DNA from: Linyphia triangularis
Lineage: Eukaryota > Arthropoda > Arachnida > Araneae > Linyphiidae
Direction of reading: 5' to 3'
DNA length: 64,000 nt
Assembly: GCA_963978545.1 (NCBI GenBank)
Contig: OZ021727.1
Location: 92,649,262 to 92,713,261 of the forward strand
The position numbers and the translations under genes were made by a program. This document shows positions 45,884 to 58,267 of this stretch, piece after piece. The notes beneath the pieces are model-generated. The model had not been told where the DNA came from. It saw only the letters and a program-made list of their open reading frames with translations, and did no database searches. The first letter of the stretch is position 1, and each line of letters begins with the position of its first letter.

Positions 45884-46995
45884 TATCCCCATTTCCGAAA
45901 TTTCCATAAAAATGCGATAATCGCGTAAAAAGGTGAAAAACGATTGTTTTTCACACAGATATCTCTTTCCTTGACCATCGCATCTCAACTACTGTTTATT
46001 CTCTGTTACACTTATAAGAAAGGATAATGTAATCAGGGCCCGATTTAGAAATTTTTTTACTGTAGGCCCAACATTCAGAGAGGGGTCCCCAATAGCAAAT
46101 ATTTATTTCCTTACGTCACAATATTACCAGATCAAGCTACATTTGTTAAGACTAACTTTTTACAATTAAAACTCATAGTTTACTTTCACACAATTTTTTT
46201 GTTATAATTAGTATGATCTTGATTTCCTCAAAACTTTTGAATTAATCAAGACCCCCCCCCCCCCCAGGAACACTGATTTTAAAGCACACTTTCCTGTATT
46301 TTAAACTTACATTTTAAAACAGGGTCCACAAATTATATAATAATAAAGATTTCTTAATTTTATAACAATAATTGTAAATAATACAAAGTAACCTTTCCAC
46401 TGTTTCTACGATCTCATCAAAAAGGAGGGCCAAAAAAGTTCAAAAATGTCCACGGAAGAGCCTGTAAACCAACCAATCACAAAGATTCTTTCATTTCATA
46501 ATATAAGAAGTTGTATATGGTTGATTGGTTGGTGAACATCTCTTTACAAGAGGCGAGAGAAGGAAAACAGCGGCGCAAAGTCCTTGTCTCCTTGATGATT
46601 GGCTGAACCGGAAAGATTTGCTTAATTAGGTTTATCTATCTAACTTAACTCTCTGTGACTATAAAAAATATGGAATTTGCAAATGTGTAACTAAAAATTT
46701 TTTATTATTTTTGTTCAGTACTTCCCATAAAAAGACCATTATATATAAAATTTTCAGAAAACTTTCAAAATTTGAGGGCCCCCAGGCCCGGGATTAGTGG
46801 ATCTAATGGTAAATCAGGCCCTGAATGTAATATTTATCAGAAACTGTCGCCGAAAAATATCGACAAACTGGCCAATTTTTAAATAATGGAAATATGAAAA
46901 CAGAAACTGTAAATTGCACCAATTCATGGTAAATTTAAATGTAGCGACCTGTATTACGTGTAATTGAAAGTTGTGCGATATACCACACTACAAGT
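45884..46995 (+). repeat. R1 dispersed repeat, copy E (5' truncated, split)
   Basis: Matches the latter half of R1: CGAAATTTCC, AAAAATGCGATAATCGCGTA, GTTTTTCACACAGATATCTC, ACTTATAAGAAAGGATAATG, and, after the nested hAT, TATTTATCAGAAACTG and the end GTAATTGAAAGTTGTGCGAT. Confidence 0.8.
46034..46823 (+). mobile_element. hAT-800 MITE, copy 3
   Basis: Ends CAGGGCCCGATTTAG and, complemented, CAGGGCCTGATTTACC. The perfect 8-bp duplication AATGTAAT lies at 46026-46033 and 46824-46831. 790 bp, same orientation as the copy at 22876, inserted into R1 copy E; joining the flanks restores R1. Confidence 0.97.
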
Positions 46996-47419
46996 TCTTT
47001 ACATTCGCCAAAAGGGAAACTATCCTTGATTTTATCTAAATTTTTATTTCTCGAGCTTTACAAAATTCTCATTTTTACAGTCATTTCCGGGTGCGTATCT
47101 ACTTTCTCTGGCTTTTTCCATCCCATTACCCCTTTGACGTATTCAGCGGCACACAAGACCAATGTCTGATTTCTTAGAAGACCTTCAAAGACGATACATT
47201 TACAGACGGTTTTATCTCGAACTCATTCTCAATGTTATCTCCTGATCTTTGACCTTTTGTACAAGATATTGGTGATGTTATCTGTAGGTCACTTTAGAGC
47301 AGGTGTTCAAAGGTAACTGCATTATATGATGTAGTTAGGCCCAGGGACGACGGAACTTATTTTTCAGAGGTAGGGCAAGGAAACCAAGTTGAGAAACTCT
47401 CCCACTTCTAAATTTTAAT
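46996..47419. other. Gene-free sequence
   Basis: Nothing recognised. Confidence 0.45.
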
Positions 47420-47715
47420 TAGAGGTCGGAAATATTGATCAAAATAAATATCGATACTGTATCGTTGTATAGAAAAAAATATCGATAGATCGATACATAT
47501 TTTTTTTTATTTGATTTTCAATTTTTCCAGAAAAGAAGTTTTTCGGGGCAAATTTCTTCTTTTCATGATTTCTTTTTGTAAGGTGACTTTTTTTCCAACT
47601 GAAATTGATTTATTACAAAAGAAACAGTCATATTTTCGCTTAATTGGTGCAGTAATCTTAAGAAAAACCTAGTTAATTTTCAATAGCTTTTAATGGCAAT
47701 AATACTTAACATAAT
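47420..47715 (+). mobile_element. R2 hAT-like MITE, copy 3 (left half)
   Basis: TAGAGGTCGGAAATATTGAT through AAATATCGATACTGTATCGT, AGTTTTTCGGGGCAAATTTC and AATTTTCAATAGCTTTTA. The right half is missing and an (AT)n microsatellite begins about 40 bp later. Confidence 0.8.
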
Positions 47716-47753
47716 ATTTTTACAATGTAAATAATTAAAAAATTAACAGAGCG

Positions 47754-48012
<259 letters not shown>

Positions 48013-48014
<2 letters not shown>

Positions 48015-50493
48015 TTAAGCTTATTGTATTAAGCTTATTGTAAGATGATCGTCTTCATTGTTTACAAAACAAATTTGATATTTATCGGCAAAAGAACAAA
48101 GATTGAATATCGGTATAGTTCAACAGATAAAGTTAAAAGAAAATAATAAGGAAAGTCAAAGGAAAAGAAAATAAATAATTTAAAACCAAACTATTAAATA
48201 ATTAGCATAAAATAAGCTTTCGTTATAAATTTAAAAACATGTAAATTACTGAAAAAAGGGCTAAAACTCTTGAAAAAAATTCAAGCCGCCGAAATAAAAT
48301 TAATTTCCCGCAATACAGTGATACACACTTTGATATAACTTTTTAGAAGATAAACACATACAATAAAACTTTTCCTCTAATCAATCAATTTCACTGCGAC
48401 ACCAAAATTACAAATTCATTCATCATTTTAAACATATATAATTTAGTATTTTTTTATTATTATTATTATTTTTTTTATCGTTTTAAATATTATTTTCCCG
48501 TGCATCAAATACAATTTTTTTTCTTATATATAGTAATTTGTTTAACTAATCAATTAAAAAATAATTAGTGGTCTGTCTAATATACCTTTTAACATTTTGC
48601 ATTAACCAAAATTCTGTTAAAACATTAAGGATAAACGTCATGAATTGAATAATATTTTTAATTTAAATGTAATGAAAATAAGTAAATCATTCCTCCTACT
48701 GAAATAAATTGTAATGGAAATGTTATTTTTTACAAGTTAAAAATTAAAAGAACACTTCATGAATTCAGTTATATATATATAATTTAAACATAATACAAGT
48801 AAATTTGAAAACCTTAAATTAAAAAAGGAGGCATAAATTCAATGCCTACTTTTATTTTAACCTGTTATAAATAAGCTAGACAAATATCCTTGGTCCCTTG
48901 AAAAATGAATGGTAATAACATTGTCATGGTTATTTAAATTTAAAGATTTACACTTAAAAATTTATTTTTTGGAAATTCAAAAACAAAACACAGACTTACC
49001 TTTTGCCTTGTCTTTAGTTTTCTGCATAGCTGTCACATTTATGAGGAGAGGGGGACATCAGAAAAGTCCTCCGGAAGTTGTCATCAGCAAAATATCAATT
49101 GAAGGTCAAAGCTTTATGAATGTTGCGACCCAAGTCCAGACGAATTGGAAGATATGGAATTCGGTACACAAGTATTAATCTTGATGAATTCGGGAAATGA
49201 AATTGAAGACGGAGTCATAAGCTAATAGGCAAACTGTCCTTCCATTTAAAGAGTTAAAAAACTTAAATGGATTTTTAAAAAAAAGGAAATTACTTCAATT
49301 TCTAAGACTTGACTTCAAGCTACATCAAAAGGTTGAGGCGATAAGGATAAGTTATTCAACACTAGTTAACAAGTCAAGATAAGAGTTGAAAATGTAGATT
49401 TTCTTCAGGTAAGGTGAAGAGCTTACTACGTCACATTCAATACCCTTACACTGTCAGCTATTGGTCCAGTCGAGAATGGTCGTTAGAAATGGTACAACTT
49501 GTATTGTCAACTCACTGAAAGTCATCCCCTCTCTTTGCCTAAGGGTGTAAAGCTGCGGGCAAACTGTTGAAGTTAAAAAATGACAGACCATTCAAGTAAC
49601 AAATTGCTCTATGCGGTACTTGGTTTTCCCGGGTGTAATGCATCACTTACAAGAGTGGTTCGTCTGTAATGCAGTTTTGTATACCATGTATTTTTTGAAA
49701 GGGGTATGTCTGCATTGGCGCCTGTCTGCCAGGAAAAGTTTTGCGTGGCAAATTTCTGTGCTATTTCTACGTTTTGCAAGCCCTCTATGTTTTTAGGGCA
49801 TTCTTGAAAGATATAAGGCACAATCCTCCATTGACAGTTTAGTGTTAGCTCCATGATTTTTAAGTTCTCTGTAGCTTTAAGACCTTCTTGACAAACCCCC
49901 ATTTTCCAAAGGATTTTAGGAAGACAATTCTTCATTGGGGTCAGCTGGTAAACTTTTATAATTTATAACAATTGTGAATAGGGTATCGAGTTTCAGGGTC
50001 ATCCTTGTTATTTTTGCAATGGAGGAAAGAAAGCATAAGGATATCATGTAAAATTTTTTAGTTATATTATAATGAGGTACAACTGATTATTTAAAAAAGG
50101 GAAATGTTTATGGTTTTCTATTGTAAACTTTTTCGATTGTGATAGTAATGATAGTCATTTTTCTATACAACACTGAATTAAGAGCCAAAGTTATGTATTT
50201 GACTAATGCAAAAATTATTCAGCACCAAAAAGTCGGCAATAATTGGGTCAAATGAATTTTGATAGTAATTTGTTGTAAAATATGTTATTCATCAATTTTA
50301 ATTGTCTTTTGATTGAGTTAAATTCAGGAGTTAATTATATTAATTAAATAGATACCACCTAGAATCAAATTAAACGGATAAAGATTTATGACTTGTAACT
50401 AATAATAATACACTAACTACTAACAATAATAACAATTGTAATCAATTACAAAAATAATACATGGGTTTCAATTAAGTGATGTGTAATAGAGAG
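48013..50493. other. AT-rich gene-free sequence
   Basis: Longest stretch without a recognised feature. Frames at 48909-49178 (89 codons, plus) and 49609-49935 (108 codons, minus) are longer than most here but show no domain, and I could not link them into a gene. 49000-49950 has a more balanced composition and could hide a decayed coding sequence. Confidence 0.45.
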
Positions 50494-53105
50494 TATCGAA
50501 AAAAAAAAATTTGGAAATTCAAAATTTCAAGTTGATAAAAAGTTGTCACTATGCTCACATGTTTACCAAAAAAATTTTTACTTCAATCGAAAAATATTTA
50601 GGTCTCCCGGAATGGACCTGAAGTTTGATGTTTTTTGACAAAAACAAAGATTTTTAATTTTTTTTTTAAACGTAAATATAAAGCAAATTTTTATTTTCAA
50701 GAATAAAAATGTCGAGTTTATAATACTAATTAACAGTAATAAAAAAATTATATCTGCCATTTAATAATTAGGTCTCCCTGAATCTACATGAAAAACTTAA
50801 CTTTTTTACAAAATAAGGATATTTTTCAATTTTTAAACCATTCTTTTGGTTAGTTTCAATTATTTTATTCATAGTCTAGGTATAGTAGTACAGCATTTTG
50901 AAATATCGGGAATATCATTTTATGGAATGGCGTTTACTAAACTCAAGTATTAATTCATATCATTTCTGCACGACTCCACGTTGGTTGGAGTCTCCAACCA
51001 ACAAAGACTCTAGGTTTGAGACATGAAGGTAACGTTATCGAAAATGATTCAATGTCACAGAGTTCGAATGAGGAAAGAGTACATGATAGTAAAATGCTTC
51101 TACCATGGGAATTATTATAAAGTTGAATTATTTCAGTGAAATAAGAACTGCCAGAAAATCTATTCTCTTTTTCTAGAGATTGTGACCCCTATCTCAATTA
51201 CAGTAAAAGCTCAATCAGCAAGTGCTCTTTTGTGGAATTTAAATGCTGTAATACAAGAAGACCAGGCAGTGGTAATAGATAAATCGAATGTTTTTCATGA
51301 ACGGTGAAATATCATCAAGGTATTAGTTCTGCTATTTTTCACTCTATTTATATAATCGAAAAGATGAAGCAATAAGTATAAAAATTGTAAGTTGTAAATG
51401 TGGTCGCATAAATACACGATAAGAACATGTATCTTTGGTATAAAAACTATATTCAACATATTTTGGACACGCAACTCCAGACAGTGGCTCTGTACGAAAC
51501 ATAATATCATCATTACATGACGTTATATTCTAACCCATAAGGGAGTATAAATTTTCATTACAAACTCAGCTATTTTTTTCAACTTCGAGGTTGGATCAAG
51601 TGATACAATACATATACGTGAAATTCGATTTGCCATTTTTAATCATCTTGAATGGGAGATGTTTCCAGGGTTTCAGCTTACTAAACCTTGGGGGCATTTG
51701 CTTACTTGTACAGCCTGACATATTTTCCAATATTTCTGGTCGGTGTTCAACTTTATAAAATCAAATTTTGGAAAAACCCTATCAGTGTTACTGTATTCAA
51801 CAATTGGTAAATCTCGACAACTTGTTAGACGTTTTCTTAATGGACAGTAAAAGAAGTACGTTACTAAATTGGAACATCGAGAATAATCATGACTTTCCTA
51901 AGAGGCAATTCATTTAAATGAAATAAACAAACAACTGCTTGTACTGGTTATTTTAAAGTATTTACTAAGAATGAAATTGATCAATTAGAGACTTCAGTAT
52001 TTCATTCAACACCATCATAACCAAGACCTTGAATAGTTTTCTTATCAATGCAGCTTTATTTCATAAGTAGTAATGATGACACTACGTTTCACCCAGAGCC
52101 ACTGTTTGCAGTTCAGTTCCAAAATATGTTGAATATAGTTCTTATACCAAACATACATGTCCTTCTCGTTTATTTATGCGACCACATTTACAACTTAAAT
52201 TTTTATACTTATTGCTTCATCCTTTCGATTATATAAATAGTGAAAAATGAAAATAAGAGTGAAAAATAGTTGAACTAATACCTTAATGATATTTTACCCT
52301 CTCACGAAAAACTTTCGATTTATCTATTACCACTGCCCGGTTTCTAGTGTTACAACATTTAAATCCCACGAAAGAGCAATAAAGCTTCTACTCAAATAAC
52401 GATTGGCTCTACAGTCAGAATCTCTAGAAAAAGAGAGTAGATTTTCTAGTCGTTCGTATTTCACTGAAATAATTCACCATTATAATAATTCCCATGGTAG
52501 AAGCATTTTACTATCATGTACACTTTCATCATTCGAACCCTGTGACATTGAATCAATTTCGATAACGTTACCTTCATGTCTCAAACCTAGAGTCTTTGTT
52601 GATTGGAGACTCCAACCAACGTGGAGTCGTGCAGAAATGATATGAATTAATACTTGAGTTTAGTAAACGCCATTTCATAAAATGATATTCCCGATATTTC
52701 AAAATGCTGTACTGCTATACCTAGACTATGAATAAAATAATTGAAACTAACCAAAAGAATGGGTTGAAAATTGAAAAATATCCGTATTTTGTAAATAAGT
52801 TAAGTTTTTCATGTAGATTCAGGGAGACCTAATTATTAAATGGCAGATATAATTTTTTATTACTATTAATTAGTATTATAAACTCGACTTTTTTATTCTT
52901 GAAAATAAAAATTTGCTTTATATTTATATTTAAAAAAAAATTAAAAATCTTTGTTTTTGTCAAAAAACATCAAACTTCAGGTCTATTCCGGGAGACCAAA
53001 ATATTTTTCGATAGAACTAAAAATTTTTTTTATAAACATATGAGCATAGTGACAACTTTTTATCAACTTGAAATTTTGAATTTCCAAAACAAGTTTTTTT
53101 CGATA
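50494..53105. mobile_element. 2.6-kb inverted-repeat (foldback) element
   Basis: Arms of about 1.02 kb (50494-51516 and 52070-53105) are reverse complements at high identity, around a 553-bp loop. The outer ends are TATCGAAAAAAA and its complement. Landmarks: AGGTCTCCCGGAATGGACCT at 50600 against GGTCTATTCCGGGAGACC at 52981, and TGGTTGGAGTCTCCAACCAA at 50981 against TTGATTGGAGACTCCAACCA at 52598. TA dinucleotides at both edges would suit a Tc1/mariner-type target but are weak evidence. No transposase is seen; short similar frames on both arms come from the symmetry. Confidence 0.85.
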
Positions 53106-53464
53106 AGCCCTAATGTTTAACCTATTCATTCAATGTTTCAAGATAAATTTACAAAGCATAGCCTGAAATATTTTGTAATATTTGCTGGTGATAATCTTTA
53201 CTGATATTCTATATTTTTCATGTGGTAATCGATTGTAAATTGCGTTGTTTTTGTAAAACCAGTTTTATTACATACTGGTAAGAACATAAACTTATTGAGT
53301 ACAAACATTTATTTACAAAATACATGTGTTTATAACTGAATACTGACGACTGGTTCTCAATTTTCGAAAAACTAACAGCAATTTTTAATTTAAATACCGT
53401 TCTAAGTTCATAATTTTTTTTTATTTAGTTTTTTCAATTTTAAATAAAAGAAATTTAAATAATG
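53106..53464. other. AT-rich gene-free sequence
   Basis: Nothing recognised. Confidence 0.5.
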
Positions 53465-53705
53465 AATTAAAATTTGAACATTCTGTCTATTAAAAGTCTA
53501 ATTAGAAGGCCAACACTACTTACGTTGAAAATTTCAGAGCCCTACTCCTATTATAAGTCAGCTTTGTAATAAAATTTAAATTTATTAAAAAAATTAATTA
53601 AAAAAATAAATTATAATTTTAACATTCTGTTTATTAAAAGAGCTTAGAAGGCTAAAACCATTTAAGTTGAAAATTTCACAGCGCTACGACCATTAGAAGT
53701 AACTT
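53465..53705. repeat. Diverged tandem duplication, about 140 bp
   Basis: The order AATT..AACATTCTGT(C/T)TATTAAAAG, AGAAGGC, GTTGAAAATTTCA(G/C)AGC and CTAC(T/G)(C/A)C occurs at 53468-53560 and again at 53610-53700. Confidence 0.7.
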
Positions 53706-54180
53706 TCCACAGATGGACATACACAAACACTGACAGACGCTTTGATTATTATGGAAGATATAGGAATTAAACCGACGATGTCATGCCACCGTCCAAAATA
53801 TCAATGCTAACTAAACGGTTAGACAGAAGGGCGCGTGGAACAAGTACATTTACCCCAGGCACGCAGCATGTGGCTCTTTCATCTGTGATTCATGAAGTAA
53901 AAACATTTCCATGTCCACTCACTTTCAGTCTTTTGTCAAGTCATGCTCCAGTGGTCACCCCCTCAACCACATGAGGTCTCAAGTAAGAAGCATGTGATCA
54001 GCAAGCCCAAAGGTAGGCTGAATCCTTTTCTCTCCAAGACTATGAAGGATTCTGTTCCTCTTCGGGTGCAGATGTTGACTCCATTAGATTTTTAAGATAC
54101 TATTGGCTGTTTTTTTTGGCCCTCGAAGGCAGTATGGGTCAGTTGTAAATTGATTTTTTCCCTTTGTCATGTGCCATTAT
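53706..54180. other. Gene-free sequence
   Basis: Balanced composition compared with the flanks; a 63-codon frame (53783-53974) has no motif. Confidence 0.45.
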
Positions 54181-54760
54181 TGCGGCCACATGTGTTAACT
54201 GGTTAAGTCGCACATAATGACAGTAGCAATGGACTAAAAGGATTGAAGGGAGGATGGCTTGTGACCAGATGATTCTGCATTGTCATAGGTTACTCGTGTT
54301 TGCAAGTTACCTAGTTTATTTGATACCAAAGGCTATTTTGCACCCCTGTATTTTAAATGAGTGTGTCTTTCTTTTTCAACATTAGGCATTATTGCGCAGC
54401 GACATGCGTTAACTGCTTTCTTTAAAGTTTTTTTTTCTTTCTACCAAAATATAATCATGAACGCATTAACAAGGCACTAATGGACTTAGTTGGAAAACGC
54501 TAGCTGGTGACCAGATGGTCATACCTGAATTCAGGCTCATTACTTTCCAAACACATGTGTTGACTGCTCACTTGAAACTATTTTTTGAAAATACCAAAGG
54601 CTATGTTTTGGTGAATAGAATCTGAATAGAACTGGTTACCCAGTGAAAAACGACTTAGTATATGGACAACAGGAAATCGGACGAAAAACAAACTACATTG
54701 TTGCAAAATAAATGTGTTAACTACTTATTTAAGCTGTTGTCCACATGGAACTCGCAAGGG
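54181..54760. repeat. Degenerate tandem repeat, period near 150-215 bp
   Basis: The motif ACATGTGTTAACTG followed by a T-rich, AAGT-like stretch recurs near 54187, 54404, 54552 and 54708. It is accompanied by TACCAAAGGCTAT and GGTGACCAGATG motifs. Units are strongly diverged. Confidence 0.5.
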
Positions 54761-55613
54761 TCATTGCGTTTTTCTAAGCACCCATTCTGTATAACTGATC
54801 ATTGTGAAGACACTAACTGGTTCCAGCTAAATGATTACGCTGCGGGGAGTTAAAAGTCATTGTTGTTGACGTTTGGCTTTAAAGTTCGCTGCATGTGTCC
54901 CTGCTCATACAGATGACTTAGTTACAGGAAAGGAAATGTTCCACTACCTTAGCCTTCAGTGACTGCGCAAAGATAAATTTGTTGTCACGTTCTTTGTTAC
55001 CACATTAGTGATGGAATGCCAGGGCTTGATATTCACTTCCTCTGGGACAGCATATTATGAGAATTTTAGGGGCTTGTCATTTATTCTGTCGACCGCATAT
55101 AACCTAGATTTCCCAGAACTTGTAGTCAGTGTGTTAAGCACATCAAGATAGTATGGGAATGCATTGACTAATGGGTTTGTAGAGAAGACAAATTCATTTG
55201 CCTGTGCATGGTTCACAGTTTTCATAAATGGCTTCTTTAGGTTTCAACACTTTTCGCAAAGTGATAAAGGGATTTGAGTAACAAGACACTACTTCACTAA
55301 TGATAAAATCTGGAATCAAAACCAAATAGATTAGTGTTAGTTTTAAAAAAAATATAATAAGCAGTAAAATAAATTTGCCTTTGATAGTTAAATTTGTACA
55401 TTTATACCGTATATCAAAGGTGTGTATAATGCATAAGCATCGATTTTTTTTATTGCTTCATTTGCAGCATTTTTTAGTATTTCTCAAGCATTAAAACTGA
55501 AGAATCCGTGTACTTTTTTTTTGAAATCGTATTTACCTTTTACCTATCTATATATACTAATAGGCAAGATTTTTTTTCTTTTTTCTTTCTGTGGTAGTCA
55601 TTTATCCTATACT
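54761..55613. other. Gene-free sequence
   Basis: No gene or repeat recognised. Confidence 0.45.
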
Positions 55614-56220
55614 CAGGGATGAGAGTGATCAGAGAGCAAAAAGTAGGAAATTCAAAAATACGCAAAAATAGCTAAAAAAAGAATACACAAAAATTCAAAA
55701 AAAAGTATGAAGGAAGGATGATTCAATAATTTTAAAGATACAATGAAATTTCTCATACTATATAATAATTACATTTCAAATATTAGGAGTTAGTGAAGTA
55801 ATCTGTGAGGAAAGGGGAGCTAAGAGTGAAATTTTTTTGCTTAGACATGTGGAAAAGTATACTTTTTGCAGGAAAAACTGGTTCAGATCAGAAAAATGTA
55901 GATCCTCGAAACAGGGACAAAGAGGAGGAAAATGTTAAATAAAAAACCAAAGAGGAGGAAAATGTTAAATAAAAAACCAAAAAGGAGGAAAACTGTCATC
56001 CCTGTATATAGTAATTACATTTTAAATATTAGGAGTTAGTGAAGTAATCTGTGAAGAAAGGGGAGCTAAAAGGGAAAATCTTTTGTTTAGACATGAGGAA
56101 AAGTATATTTTTTGCAGGAAAAACTGCTTCATATCTGAAAAATGCAGATTCTCAAAACAGGGACAAAGAGAAGGAAAATGTTACATAATAAACCAAAAAG
56201 GAGGAAAACTGTCATCCCTG
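55614..56220. mobile_element. hAT-like MITE with internal duplication
   Basis: Left end CAGGGATGAGAGTG; complement of the right end CAGGGATGACAGTTTTCC. A 245-bp internal segment (TAATTACATTT...GGAGTTAGTGAAGTAATCTG) is present twice, from 55766 and from about 56012, and the right terminus is duplicated with it (55996-56005). A 30-bp sub-unit AAAGAGGAGGAAAATGTTAA is doubled at 55919-55978. I did not find a clean 8-bp duplication, so the hAT call is tentative. Confidence 0.55.
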
Positions 56221-56320
56221 TAAACTACTAAAACATTTTTTAAGATTAAGGTGTCATTTGAAAGAGATTGAATTATAGATTTTCCAAAACTACAAAAATA
56301 ACTTAATGAGTAAGAGCGGT

Positions 56321-57650
56321 GAACGACTGGCGTCAGACCAAAGGGGTGATAGAGCGGTGAGCGACTGGCATCAGACCAAAGGGGTGATAAAACGGTGAGC
56401 TACTGGCGTCAGACCAAAGGGGTGATAGAGCGGTGAGCGACTGGCGTCAGACCAAAGGGGTGATAAAACGGTGAGCGACTGGCGTCAGACCAAAGGGGTG
56501 ATAAAACGGTGAGCGACTGGCGTCAGACCAAAGGGGTGATAGAACGGTGAGCGACTGGCCTCAGACTAAAGGGGTGATAGAACGGTGAGCGACTGGCGTC
56601 AGACCAAAGGGGTGATAGAACGGTGAGCGACTGGCGTCAGACCAAAGGGGTGATAAAACGGTGAGCGACTGGCGTCAGACCAAAGGGGTGATAAAACGGT
56701 GAGCGACTGGCGTCAGACCAAAGGGGTGATAGAACGGTGAGCGACTGGCCTCAGACTAAAGGGGTGAAAGAACGGTGAGCGACTGGCGTCAGACCAAAGG
56801 GGTGATAAAACGGTGAGCGACTGGCGTCAGACTAAAGGGGTGATAGAACGGTGAGCGACTGGCCTCAGACTAAAGGGGTGATAGAACGGTGAGCTACTGG
56901 CGTCAGACCAAAGGGGTGATAAAACGGTGAGCGACTGGCGTCAGACCAAAGGGGTGATAAAACGGTGAGCGACTGGCGTCAGACCAAAGGGGTGATAGAA
57001 CGGTGAGCGACTGGCCTCAGACTAAAGGGGTGATAGAACGGTGAGCGACTGGCGTCAGACCAAAGGGGTGATAGAACGGTGAGCGACTGGCGTCAGACCA
57101 AAGGGGTGATAAAACGGTGAGCGACTGGCGTCAGACCAAAGGGGTGATAAAACGGTGAGCGACTGGCGTCAGACCAAAGGGGTGATAGAACGGTGAGCGA
57201 CTGGCCTCAGACTAAAGGGGTGAAAGAACGGTGAGCGACTGGCGTCAGACCAAAGGGGTGATAAAACGGTGAGCGACTGGCGTCAGACTAAAGGGGTGAT
57301 AGAACGGTGAGCGACTGGCCTCAGACTAAAGGGGTGATAGAACGGTGAGCTACTGGCGTCAGACCAAAGGGGTGATAGAGCGGTGAGCGACTGGCGTCAG
57401 ACCAAAGGGGTGATAAAACGGTGAGCGACTGGCGTCAGACCAAAGGGGTGATAAAACGGTGAGCGACTGGCGTCAGACCAAAGGGGTGATAGAACGGTGA
57501 GCGACTGGCCTCAGACTAAAGGGGTGATAGAACGGTGAGCGACTGGCGTCAGACCAAAGGGGTGATAGAACGGTGAGCGACTGGCGTCAGACCGAAGGGG
57601 TGATAGAACGGTGAGCGACTGGTGTCAGACCAAAGGGGTGATAGAACTGT
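56321..57650. repeat. 38-bp satellite with higher-order structure
   Basis: Thirty-five consecutive 38-bp units without a single indel. The unit is GAGCGACTGGCGTCAGACCA + AAGGGGTGATAGAACGGT. Variants (GAGCTA start, CCTC/CTAAA core, spacers ATAGAAC, ATAAAAC, ATAGAGC, AAAGAAC) recur in a fixed order, giving larger repeats of 494 bp (13 units from 56397), 456 bp (12 units from 56891) and a partial third from 57347. One more unit stands apart at 57687 after 36 bp of other sequence. GC content far exceeds the flanks. 38 is not divisible by three and no frame spans it. Confidence 0.98.
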
Positions 57651-57727
57651 GGGGGTTGTTCTGGCTACGGTGAGAGCAAAGGCGGTGAGCGACTGGCGTC
57701 AGACCAAAGGGGTGATAGAGCGGGGGG

Positions 57728-58070
57728 GTTTTACATAAGTTTTCTCAAATATTTCTCTGTATAAAATCAACTTCCATTCAGAATTTTCCAATATTATATT
57801 TGTTATATGTCATCAATATATTTGCAGATTTTTGATTTTAATCTACTACCTCAAAATATTATAATGGTTTTTATACAGTTTTCAAGTTATACAAAACAAC
57901 CCAACACGGGACAACATTTCATCTAGATTTTGTAATCATCCATACTTTCTAGATTATAAATTAGTTAGAAACTTTTCTAGTTTGTTTAAATTCAATTACA
58001 GAAGGAGTAATATTTTAGGTTAATGGACAAATTAATTTTACTGCATATATTTTGCGCTTGAAATGCAAGT
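57728..58070. other. AT-rich gene-free sequence
   Basis: Spacer between the satellite and the duplicated flank; nothing recognised. Confidence 0.5.
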
Positions 58071-58267
58071 TCATGTAGCACTGACACCTTATAGCAATTA
58101 TAACACGATTCGAAATATCTCTCTATTTTTATTATTTTTTTTTTTACATTTCTTTTAAATGACACTTTATATTAAACTTAAGTTGACCAAAAGTATTGCT
58201 TAATAATTTATTTTTTTATGCTAGGAGATTTGCAAATCCTTTAATTATTTCCAAGTTCTTGGATCTA
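58071..58267. repeat. Duplicated flank, left copy
   Basis: TCATGTAGCACTGACACCTT to TTCTTGGATCTA matches 59303-59488 in the same orientation at high identity with a few indels. Confidence 0.9.

Noticed and set aside
22876..46823. Regular 11-12 kb spacing of the three hAT-800 copies as a meaningful pattern
   Set aside because: Each has its own distinct 8-bp target duplication and one is inverted, so they are independent insertions; three points cannot establish periodicity.
56321..57650. CRISPR-like array of regular repeats
   Set aside because: Units are contiguous 38-bp tandem copies without unique spacers, and the context is a eukaryotic genome. It is a satellite.
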